DNA of 40,060 nucleotides from Bacteroidota bacterium (GTDB lineage: Bacteria; Bacteroidota; Bacteroidia; Chitinophagales; Saprospiraceae): contig JACRAN010000083.1 in assembly GCA_016234735.1 (NCBI GenBank), positions 1 to 40,060 on the forward strand. Direction: 5' to 3'. The position numbers were made by a program, and so were the translations under genes. The stretch's first letter is position 1. The number at the start of each line of letters is the position of its first letter. Below the pieces are notes generated by a model, which was given only the letters and a program-made list of their open reading frames with translations, made no database searches and had not been told where the DNA came from. Below are positions 32,224 to 39,378 of the stretch, in pieces.

Positions 32224-33237
32224 ATGAAAAAAAACTATTGGCTCATCGCAATCTTTCTACTGCTGGGCGGCGCTACCGCCTGGTATTTTTTGGGCGGTAA
32301 AAAAGACGGGGCCTCCACCCTCGGCTGGGACCGCAGCTTCAAGGTGGAGGAAGCCGACATCCAAAAGATTTTCATCGCAAAACGCACCGGCGAAACCACC
32401 ACCATCGAACGGGAGGGGCAAGACTGGAAAGTGAACGGCCAAAAAGCGAGCAAGAATGCTGTGGGAAACCTGCTGGAAGCCGTCACGAACATGCAACTGA
32501 AATTTGTGCCGCCCGGCACCGGCACCGGCCCGATTGTGAAAGAACTGGGGGCAAGGGGCATCAAAGTCGAGATTTACGCAAAAAATGGCGACAAACTCAA
32601 AGCCTACTACATCGGTGGCGTGACTTCGGACGCACGAGGCACCTACGCCATCCAGGAGAACTCAGAGCAGCCGATGGTCGTTGAAATCCCTCAGATGGAG
32701 GGGCAGATCCGCACCCGCTTCGACATGACCGGCGACGACTGGCGGGACCGTCACGTATTCAGCCACAAGCCCGAAGACATCGAGTCGGTGAGCATCGAGT
32801 ACCCTCAGCAGCGCAACAAGTCGTTCCGGCTGTGGCGAAGCGGCGGCAGTTGGCAAATAGAGCCGTTTTACGACAATGTCCCCGCCACCGACCGCCCATT
32901 GTCGAAGGGCAAAGTGGAAGGTTTTCTGGTCGGTTTTGAAAGCCTGATGGCCGAGAGTTTTGAAAACCAGTACGCCAAAAAAGACTCCATCCGCCAGGTT
33001 ATTCCCTTCTCCATCATCTCCGTGACCGACACAAAAGGCCAGCAAAAAAAGGCCGTTTTCCACCCCACCTACAACTTTGATGCGCAGACGGGCGAACGCA
33101 GGTCGGATGTGGTGGAACGCTACTTTGCCGATGTGAGCACCGGCGACTGGATGCTCGTACAGCACCGGGTTTTTGAGAAAATTTTCTGGGCCTACGATGC
33201 TTTTTTCGGGGTGCAGGGGAAGGAGATGAAGGATTGA
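32224..33237 (+). CDS. DUF4340 domain protein
   Basis: This 337-residue protein has an N-terminal hydrophobic helix (about 5-24) that would anchor it in the inner membrane with the bulk in the periplasm. The N-terminal part (DIQKIFIAKRTGETTTIERE, then GQDWKVNG) is the DUF4340 module. Elsewhere this domain is found in proteins next to GldG-type ABC transporter subunits. No such transporter lies here. Function is unknown. It follows the phosphorylase on the same strand with a repeat-filled spacer and ends before a strong terminator, so it closes this short run of genes. Confidence 0.8.
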   Translation: MKKNYWLIAIFLLLGGATAWYFLGGKKDGASTLGWDRSFKVEEADIQKIFIAKRTGETTTIEREGQDWKVNGQKASKNAVGNLLEAVTNMQLKFVPPGTGTGPIVKELGARGIKVEIYAKNGDKLKAYYIGGVTSDARGTYAIQENSEQPMVVEIPQMEGQIRTRFDMTGDDWRDRHVFSHKPEDIESVSIEYPQQRNKSFRLWRSGGSWQIEPFYDNVPATDRPLSKGKVEGFLVGFESLMAESFENQYAKKDSIRQVIPFSIISVTDTKGQQKKAVFHPTYNFDAQTGERRSDVVERYFADVSTGDWMLVQHRVFEKIFWAYDAFFGVQGKEMKD

Positions 33238-33253
33238 TTTTTCTTGAAAACCT

Positions 33254-33296
33254 AAAACGAAGCCTGATGCTGGTCGCAACATCAGGCTTCGTTTTT
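33254..33296 (+). terminator. Intrinsic terminator after the DUF4340 gene
   Basis: A perfect 16-bp stem (AAAACGAAGCCTGATG at 33254-33269 and its complement at 33280-33295) with a ten-base loop ends in T residues. It lies 16 bp after the DUF4340 stop. Confidence 0.9.
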
Positions 33297-33340
33297 TATC
33301 GTAGTGCTACTTGAACAAAACCCCATCTTCCACACATCTT

Positions 33341-33348
33341 TACATTTG
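33341..33348 (+). promoter_or_regulatory. Candidate -7 element of the T9SS propeller gene (TACATTTG)
   Basis: It matches TAnnTTTG and lies 32 bases upstream of the ATG, just after the preceding terminator. A TTG at 33311-33313 is somewhat far for a -33 element. Confidence 0.45.
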
Positions 33349-33380
33349 TAAAATATCTCCTCACGCAAAATCCTTTCAAC

Positions 33381-35942
33381 ATGAAAGCAATCCGACTCCT
33401 GCTGCTTCTCGCAATTTCCCAATTTCCCAATTTCCTGATTTCCCAATCGCTCAATTTCCAAAGCCGGGGCATCGGCGGCGGCGGCGCACTGTTCAGCCCC
33501 TCCGCCAATCCGAACGATGCCAACGAATTCTACCTCGCCAGCGACCTCGGCGGGCTGTACCACACCACCGACGGCGGGCACAGTTACGACGTGGCGCATC
33601 TCACCGAGGCCATCGTCGGGCAGTTTGGCAAGGTTTGTTTCACCAACAACGACAACCTCCGCTACTCGCTGCTGTACGATGTCGCCAACTTCGACTACCA
33701 CGCCGCCAAAAGCATTGACGGCGGCACGACCTGGAACTTCCTGCCCGGCGATGCCGAACCCTGGGAAGACAAACTTTTCATCTTCGCCGACTTCAACAAC
33801 CCGAACCGGGTCATCTGGACGGACTACAACCACCTGTTTTTTTCCAACGACGGCGGGCAAACCAGCGCACTCCGATGGACGGCGGCGGACTTCGGCACGG
33901 GCATCCTGCTCACCGGCGCTTTTTTCGAGGGAAACGACATCTGGCTCGGCACGAACGAGGGCGTGATTGTCTCGCATGACGGGGGCGCTTCTTTTTCAAA
34001 CGCCAATTTCGCCGGCATCCCGGCGGGCGAGGTAATCATCGGCTTCGGCGGGGGCAAGCAGGGCAGCACGAGGCGATTTTTTGCGCTCACCGGCGACGTG
34101 AACAACGTCTGGGCATCGAGCATTGGCTTCAATTATTGGGAAACCATTCAGGGCGTGTACACGATGGAAAATATCAGTGGCAACTGGGCTTCTGCGGTGA
34201 ACGGCATCGACATTTCGGAGGACTACGCCGTTTTTCTGGCGATGGCGGACAACGATCCGAACACCTGCTACATTGCGGGCAGCACACCCAACGAGGAGGC
34301 CATCGTGATGAAAACCAGCGACGGCGGCACTTCCTGGCAGCACGTGTATTTGCGCAGCAACAACCAGAACATCTTCACCGGCTACCAGGGCGCTGGCGGC
34401 GACCTCGGCTACTCGTGGGGCGGCAATGCGCTCGGCTTCACCGTGAACCCGCTGAACAGCCAGCAGGCGCTGATGACCGACTTCGGTTTTGTGCATCAAA
34501 CCACGGACGGCGGCGGCACCTGGCACCAGGCGTACCTCAGTTCCGCCGATGAAAATCCCGCCGGGGCCGCCACGCCGAAGAAAAAATATTACCACGGCAT
34601 CGGCTTGGAGCAGACGACCTGCTGGCAGGTCTTTTGGTTCGATGAAAACACGGTGTTCGGCTGCTTCACCGACATCAAAGGCGTACGCTCGACCGACAAG
34701 GGCGTGTCGTGGAGCTTCGACTACACGGGGCACGACCAGAACACGATGTACCGCATTGCGAAGCACAACACACAGCCGATTTGGTTCGCCGCCACTTCGT
34801 CGGTACACGATATTTACCAGACGACCTACGTGACCGATGCCCGGTTGCAACCTTCCTACAAGGCCGGTAAAGTGCTGTTTTCCAGTGATTTAGGTAAAAC
34901 CTGGCAGACCATGCGGGACTTCGGCAACCCGGTGATTTGGGTGACGGCGGACCCCTCCAACAACGAGCGGCTCTACGCCGGGGTTGTTTCGACCAGCCCC
35001 GGCACCGGCGGTGTCTGGCGGGCCGATGGCATCTCGAACCCCGCCACTGCCACCTGGACGAAGCTGCCCAACCCGCCCGCCAACAACGGCCGGATTTTCA
35101 ACATCCACGCCCTGAACGACGGTACGCTGGTGACCACCTGGAGCGCCCGCAAGTCCAATTCCGGCAGCGTGTTCAGCGACAGCAGCGGCGTGTTCGTGAG
35201 TACCAACGGCGGCCTGAACTGGGAGCGGCGCAACCACCCCGACATGGACTACTGGACGAAAGACCTCACCATTGACCCGAACGACCCAACGCAAAATACC
35301 TGGTACGCCTGCGTGTGGAGTGGCTGGGGCGGCCCCGCCAACGACCTTGGGGCGCTCTTCCGCACCTCCGACCGGGGGCTGACCTGTGAAAAAATCACGG
35401 AGGATGGACAGTTTCACCGGGTAAGTTCGGTGGCGTTCACCAGAGGAGGCACTTTTCTGACCACCGAAGAGCAAGGGCTATGGGTAGCAGAAGCGTCTGA
35501 TATCAGCTTTGGGCAACCGACCTGGAACCTGGTGCAAGGCTATCCCTTCCATCACCCCGAACGGGTATTCGATAATCCTGCTTCCAGTCCACTCGACCAA
35601 TATGTTTGGGTGGCGAGCTTCGGCAATGGGATGCGTACGGCTTACGTTGGGGAAGTAGCCACGTCGAACCCAATTGGTTCGCCTTCGGCAATCATGCGGC
35701 TGCTTGAAAATCCAGCTTCGCAAAACATCGAAGTTGAAGTGGTTATGCCAAAAAATGAAGTTGCCACGTTTGACCTAGTGGAAGTGAAGGGAGGTGTCGT
35801 GAAGCATTTCGGAGAAATTAAAATGGCCTCCGGCAAACAGCAGGTCAGCCTGCCCCTGGCAGGTTTGGCTGCTGGTGTTTACTTCCTGCGGATGAGCTTG
35901 CCGAGCGGTGAAGTGCAGGCCGCAAAAGTGGTGGTAGAATAA
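33381..35942 (+). CDS. T9SS-secreted beta-propeller (BNR/GH74-like) protein
   Basis: This is an 853-residue secreted protein. A hydrophobic N-terminus (about 1-27) is followed by a long repeat region with Asp-box-like blades such as GGLYHTTDGGHSYDV, SIDGGTTWNFLPG, SHDGGASFSN, TSDGGTSWQHV, TTDGGGTWHQAYL and STNGGLNWERR. This pattern matches sialidase, sortilin or GH74 propellers; no catalytic assignment is made. The last 80 or so residues (LLENPASQNIEVEV, GVYFLRMSLPSGEVQAAKVVVE) form a type A T9SS sorting domain that directs it through the outer membrane to the surface. Codons 11-26, within the signal peptide, come from six near-tandem 8-bp CAATTTCC-type units. A promoter candidate lies 32 bases upstream. 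Confidence 0.85.
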   Translation: MKAIRLLLLLAISQFPNFLISQSLNFQSRGIGGGGALFSPSANPNDANEFYLASDLGGLYHTTDGGHSYDVAHLTEAIVGQFGKVCFTNNDNLRYSLLYDVANFDYHAAKSIDGGTTWNFLPGDAEPWEDKLFIFADFNNPNRVIWTDYNHLFFSNDGGQTSALRWTAADFGTGILLTGAFFEGNDIWLGTNEGVIVSHDGGASFSNANFAGIPAGEVIIGFGGGKQGSTRRFFALTGDVNNVWASSIGFNYWETIQGVYTMENISGNWASAVNGIDISEDYAVFLAMADNDPNTCYIAGSTPNEEAIVMKTSDGGTSWQHVYLRSNNQNIFTGYQGAGGDLGYSWGGNALGFTVNPLNSQQALMTDFGFVHQTTDGGGTWHQAYLSSADENPAGAATPKKKYYHGIGLEQTTCWQVFWFDENTVFGCFTDIKGVRSTDKGVSWSFDYTGHDQNTMYRIAKHNTQPIWFAATSSVHDIYQTTYVTDARLQPSYKAGKVLFSSDLGKTWQTMRDFGNPVIWVTADPSNNERLYAGVVSTSPGTGGVWRADGISNPATATWTKLPNPPANNGRIFNIHALNDGTLVTTWSARKSNSGSVFSDSSGVFVSTNGGLNWERRNHPDMDYWTKDLTIDPNDPTQNTWYACVWSGWGGPANDLGALFRTSDRGLTCEKITEDGQFHRVSSVAFTRGGTFLTTEEQGLWVAEASDISFGQPTWNLVQGYPFHHPERVFDNPASSPLDQYVWVASFGNGMRTAYVGEVATSNPIGSPSAIMRLLENPASQNIEVEVVMPKNEVATFDLVEVKGGVVKHFGEIKMASGKQQVSLPLAGLAAGVYFLRMSLPSGEVQAAKVVVE
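33412..33459 (+). repeat. Six 8-bp words inside the T9SS protein signal peptide
   Basis: The units are CAATTTCC three times, TGATTTCC, CAATCGCT and CAATTTCC, at exact 8-bp spacing. Because 8 is not a multiple of 3, the reading phase shifts at each unit; together they encode residues 11-26. Confidence 0.85.
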
Positions 35943-35979
35943 GAAAATCGCCCTACCTTTCCCCGCTCAAAACGGCAAC

Positions 35980-37137
35980 ATGCAAAACCAACTCGTTCAA
36001 CAAGCCGAAAAATACGTCGTCGATTTACTGAAAAAAGGGCTGACGGCTGACTACCGCTACCACGACCTCCCGCATACGCTGTCCGTTCGGGACACCAGCC
36101 TGGAACTGGGGAAGCGCTACCGATTGGAAGCCGGGGAACTGGAACTGCTGGAACTGGCCGCACTTTTCCACGACACCGGTTTCACGAAGAGCTACAACGG
36201 CCACGAGGACGTGAGCAAGGAAATTGCCGCCGGTTTTTTGAACAACGAAAACTATCCGCCGGAAAAAACCGCCCAAATCCAGTCGCTCATCGAAATCACC
36301 AAAGTCGGGGTGGAACCGCAAACCCTGCTGGAAAAAATCCTGAAGGACTCCGATTTCAACACCAACGAATCGGGGTACGAGGAGAAATCCGCTGCCCTGC
36401 GCAAGGAGTGGGAGGTGTGCTGTGGTGTCAAAATGAACGACGAGGAATGGCTGCAAAACAACATCAGTTTCTGGGAAGGGCACCGTTTTTACACGGGCGA
36501 AGCGCAGGCGATGTTTGGCGAAGCCAAACGAAAAACGTTCAAAAAACTGCGCAAGCAGGGGGAGAAAAACAAAATCGAAGCGGGCGAGGTGCAGTTCGCC
36601 ATCAGCGAGAGCAAGAGCGCCCAGATGATTTTCAAAACAACGCTCCGCAACCAGATAGACCTCACCAACATCGCCGACAACAAGGCGAATATCATGCTGA
36701 GTATCAACTCGTTGCTCATCACCATCGGCATCCCGATGTTGGCGACCAATATCGAGAAAAACCCGAACCTCGTCTATCCGGCGGCGGTGCTGCTGCTCAC
36801 CTGCATCCTCTCCATCGTGTTCGCCACGCTGGCCACACGGCCCGTAAAAATGGAGGGCACCACCGAGTTCAGCGCCATCGCCGAGGGCAACACCAACCTG
36901 TTTTTCTTCGGGAATTTCTTCAAAATGCAGCGGGACGACTACATCCGGGGACTGATGAAAGTGATGCAGAACGAAAATATCCTCGACAAATCCATCGTCA
37001 ACGACCTCTACTTTCTGGGGCGCACACTGGGCAACAAATACCGTCGCCTGCGCATCACCTACCAGATTTTTATGTTCGGCATGGTGCTCACGGTGGCCAC
37101 TTTTGCCGTGACGTATGTGGTTGGTATTGGGAATTAG
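35980..37137 (+). CDS. HD phosphohydrolase fused to a Pycsar-type transmembrane effector domain
   Basis: This 385-residue membrane protein has an N-terminal HD domain (about 10-165) with H32 in DLPHT, the H64-D65 pair in LFHDTGF and D123 or D125 in LKDSDF. These fit a metal-dependent phosphohydrolase or cyclic-nucleotide phosphodiesterase. A PycTM-like module (DUF5706, about 215-385) follows, with IADNKANIMLSINSLLI (231-247) and hydrophobic helices at about 238-256, 265-284 and 362-382. In Pycsar anti-phage systems such modules open the membrane when a cyclase makes cCMP or cUMP. No cyclase gene is found here, so a defence role is inference. Its last codons and stop (GIGN, TAG) are formed by the first 7-bp words of the palindrome that follows. 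Confidence 0.82.
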   Translation: MQNQLVQQAEKYVVDLLKKGLTADYRYHDLPHTLSVRDTSLELGKRYRLEAGELELLELAALFHDTGFTKSYNGHEDVSKEIAAGFLNNENYPPEKTAQIQSLIEITKVGVEPQTLLEKILKDSDFNTNESGYEEKSAALRKEWEVCCGVKMNDEEWLQNNISFWEGHRFYTGEAQAMFGEAKRKTFKKLRKQGEKNKIEAGEVQFAISESKSAQMIFKTTLRNQIDLTNIADNKANIMLSINSLLITIGIPMLATNIEKNPNLVYPAAVLLLTCILSIVFATLATRPVKMEGTTEFSAIAEGNTNLFFFGNFFKMQRDDYIRGLMKVMQNENILDKSIVNDLYFLGRTLGNKYRRLRITYQIFMFGMVLTVATFAVTYVVGIGN

Positions 37138-37232
37138 GTATTGGGAATTGGGAATTGGGTATTGGGTATTGGGTATTTCAAACACGATTTCCTAATTCCT
37201 AATTCCTAATTCCCAATACCTAATTCCTAACT
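37126..37232. repeat. Inverted arrays of 7-bp words spanning two convergent stop codons
   Basis: The left array is ATTGGGA/ATTGGGT in seven units (37126-37174). The right array is CCTAATT/CCCAATA in six units (37191-37232). They are imperfect reverse complements. The TAG of the HD fusion (37135-37137) and the stop of the ST7-like gene (37227-37229) both lie within the arms. Confidence 0.92.
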
Positions 37233-38183
37233 CTCCTGATAACTTCCTTTCAGCACCTCCCACAACCACAATTGCAGTTTGGCGTCTTCGCAAAAAGCGA
37301 GGCCCACGCACTTCACGCAATCGGCAGCTTCGAGGCGTGTTCCGTGTTTGAACGGCTTGCTTTTTTTGCGGTGCTCCATCAGGCGGGCAGGCGGCATTTC
37401 TTCCACGCCGAGCAGAAAAACCGGTACCCAGAGGTTGCGCTGCAACGCCCGCTGCAAGGTGCGCCGGGCGTTGCGGGTGTCGCCCTCCTCCATGAAGCGC
37501 AGGAACGCCCTGCAAAAAAGCCACTTCGTGGAGAAATTTTCGTTGAAATCGTCCACCAACCGGCGGGCATCGGCAAGTTGGTGGTCGCAGAGCAGGGCCG
37601 TCAACAAGTAGGGCCGAAGTTCCAGGTCGTCGGTAGGGTTCAGTTCGAGGATTTCCCGGAAGTGCAGGGCCGCCGTTTCGTAGTAGCCGTTGCGGAAAAG
37701 TTTCTCCGAGAGGCTCACTTTAGCTTTGAACCAAGTGTGCGTTTCCACCTGAATCCAAGGCTTCAGTCTGAAATCTTCCATCAACTCGGCCATACGCTCC
37801 GGCCCCAGCAGCATCAGCGTGGCGTCCATGCTGCGCTGGTACCACATCATCGAGGCTTCGGGCGACTCGCTCAGGGTGGCCAGTTCGAGGCAGGCTTCGG
37901 GGCATTGCGGGTCGAGTTCCAGGGCCGCTTGCAGGTGTTCCCGGGCCTTGTCGGGGGTGTCCGACTTGCGGGCTTCGAGCACGTGCTCCCGCGCCAGCAG
38001 TTGCGGCATCAGGTTCGGGTCGAGGGCTTTCAGCGCATCGAAATGCTGAAAACTCGCTTCGTCTTTGAAAAACCGGAGAATGTGGTGAATGGAGCCACAC
38101 TCCATCTGGAGGTGAAAAAGCAGGTGGCGGAACTGTTCGAGGCTTCGCCGGGTGTCGGCGGAGGGTGTCATTAACATTGGCAT
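37227..38183 (-). CDS. ST7-like tetratricopeptide-type protein
   Basis: This 318-residue, probably cytoplasmic, helical-repeat protein has recognisable TPR-like units (REHLQAALELDPQCPEACLELA, in two parts, and ALHFREILELNPTDDLELRPYL). The C-terminal segment ALQRNLWVPVFLLG, followed by HGTRLEAADCVKCVGLAFC, resembles the end of ST7/MYND-associated repeat proteins (NPxVPxYLLG then GS-EA pattern). Bacterial members have no defined function; a protein-protein interaction role is inferred. The ATG at 38183 is the longest; nearby alternative ATGs at 38177 and 38171 are possible. It is convergent with the HD-PycTM gene, and its stop lies in the shared palindrome. Confidence 0.7.
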   Translation of the reverse strand: MPMLMTPSADTRRSLEQFRHLLFHLQMECGSIHHILRFFKDEASFQHFDALKALDPNLMPQLLAREHVLEARKSDTPDKAREHLQAALELDPQCPEACLELATLSESPEASMMWYQRSMDATLMLLGPERMAELMEDFRLKPWIQVETHTWFKAKVSLSEKLFRNGYYETAALHFREILELNPTDDLELRPYLLTALLCDHQLADARRLVDDFNENFSTKWLFCRAFLRFMEEGDTRNARRTLQRALQRNLWVPVFLLGVEEMPPARLMEHRKKSKPFKHGTRLEAADCVKCVGLAFCEDAKLQLWLWEVLKGSYQES

Positions 38184-38606
38184 CAGTGTTTCACAGGGTG
38201 GTGTCCTTTCAAATCTTTGTCAAACACTTTTCAGCAGGCATATTTGATGCCAAATATTAAATTAATAAAAATTGATAAAGAAAACGTTGTCAATTTCTTA
38301 CGGTGAAAAATGAAAATAAGAAAGCGGATTGGAAGGAGATGCGGCTTCAAGCCTGGATGCCCCGGTTCAGTACGGTGTTTCAAGGAAAATGTTGCTTGAT
38401 TGGCAACTTTCTGCCTTCCTGATTTTGAAAATTCAATCTTGACTGGAGCTTGGTAGTTTCTGGCTAAGGTTGCAAAAACACTGGTTTAGGGCTGAAAGAA
38501 TCCCGCTCGGCAGTTTTCATGATTGCCCATATTTTAGCAGCCCTACCTTTGGTTAAAATTACAACAACCCCGACCAAACTTTGAATAACGATAAACCTCT
38601 GAACAC
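38184..38606. other. Gene-free spacer upstream of the DUF2490 gene
   Basis: This 423-base stretch separates the divergent ST7-like and DUF2490 genes. It is AT-rich at its left end and carries a -7 promoter candidate at 38544-38551. A 29-codon frame starting at 38310 has no supporting feature and is not called. Confidence 0.4.
38523..38551 (+). promoter_or_regulatory. Promoter of the DUF2490 gene
   Basis: TTG at 38523-38525 and TACCTTTG at 38544-38551 are 18 bases apart, close to the Bacteroidota -33/-7 arrangement. The DUF2490 ATG is 55 bases downstream. Confidence 0.55.
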
Positions 38607-39377
38607 ATGAAACGACTGATTTTCTTTTCGGCTCTCGTGCCGTTTTCTTTGTTGAAATTGCAGGGACAAGACCTCCCGTCGGGTTTCAAAAACTGGTTCT
38701 CCGTCGGCACTGAAATCCGGGTGAACAAAAAGCTGACGCTCGACCTCAGCCAATTGTACTGTATGAACACCGGGCCTAACGGGCTTCAATTTTCGCAGTT
38801 GAGCGTGGGGGGAGAGTACAAGCTGCACAAAAACACCTACCTGCTCGGCGGTGTGGAGCAGTTCCACTTCCGCACCGGCAGCAGTTTCGACCTGTACCAC
38901 AAGCTCTACACGGGCATCATGTTCCGCAAAGTGTTCGGCCTGCCCCTGAAAAATACACTGGAAGTCGAGTGGTTCCTTCCACAGCAGAAAAAACACCGCA
39001 TCCGGGGCGTTTACACCCTGTCGTATTCACTCAAAAACAAGTTCATGCCCTGGAAAGGCAAGCCGTTCGCGAAGGGCCAGCTTTACTACTACTACGCTGG
39101 TGCCCCGCTAACCTACTACGGCTCCGATGGCGAGGTGCTGGCCTACCAGGCACCCAACGATTTCCACCGCTTCCGCTTCACCGGTGGCGTGGTTTTCAAG
39201 CCGCTGAAAAAATGGAACATGACGCTCTACTACGCCTGGAACAAAGAATTCAATACCGGCCTCACCGAAAACCGTGACCTAAACATACCGAGCAAAAACG
39301 GCACTAAAATCAAATACGCATTCAATAACTACTCCGTTCTGGGGTTATCTTTCACCTATCAACTAAAACTTGATTGA
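38607..39377 (+). CDS. DUF2490 outer-membrane protein
   Basis: This 256-residue exported protein has an N-terminal signal (about 1-20, ending LQGQ). The rest is rich in amphipathic beta strands, as expected for an outer-membrane barrel: NWFSVGTEIRVNKKLTLDLS, YKLHKNTYLLGGVEQFHF, YTLSYSLKNKF, QLYYYYAGAPLTYYG, MTLYYAWNKEF, LSFTYQLKLD. The family is DUF2490, frequent in Bacteroidota, with no known function. Its stop is one base before the ATG of the P-loop gene that follows, so the two are co-transcribed. The promoter at 38523-38551 would drive both. Confidence 0.82.
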   Translation: MKRLIFFSALVPFSLLKLQGQDLPSGFKNWFSVGTEIRVNKKLTLDLSQLYCMNTGPNGLQFSQLSVGGEYKLHKNTYLLGGVEQFHFRTGSSFDLYHKLYTGIMFRKVFGLPLKNTLEVEWFLPQQKKHRIRGVYTLSYSLKNKFMPWKGKPFAKGQLYYYYAGAPLTYYGSDGEVLAYQAPNDFHRFRFTGGVVFKPLKKWNMTLYYAWNKEFNTGLTENRDLNIPSKNGTKIKYAFNNYSVLGLSFTYQLKLD

Positions 39378-39378
39378 C

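Noticed and set aside
37126-37232. The 7-bp word arrays as a CRISPR array or transposon terminal repeats
   Set aside because: There are no spacers between units, no cas genes, no transposase between the arms and no target-site duplication; the units are far too short for CRISPR repeats.
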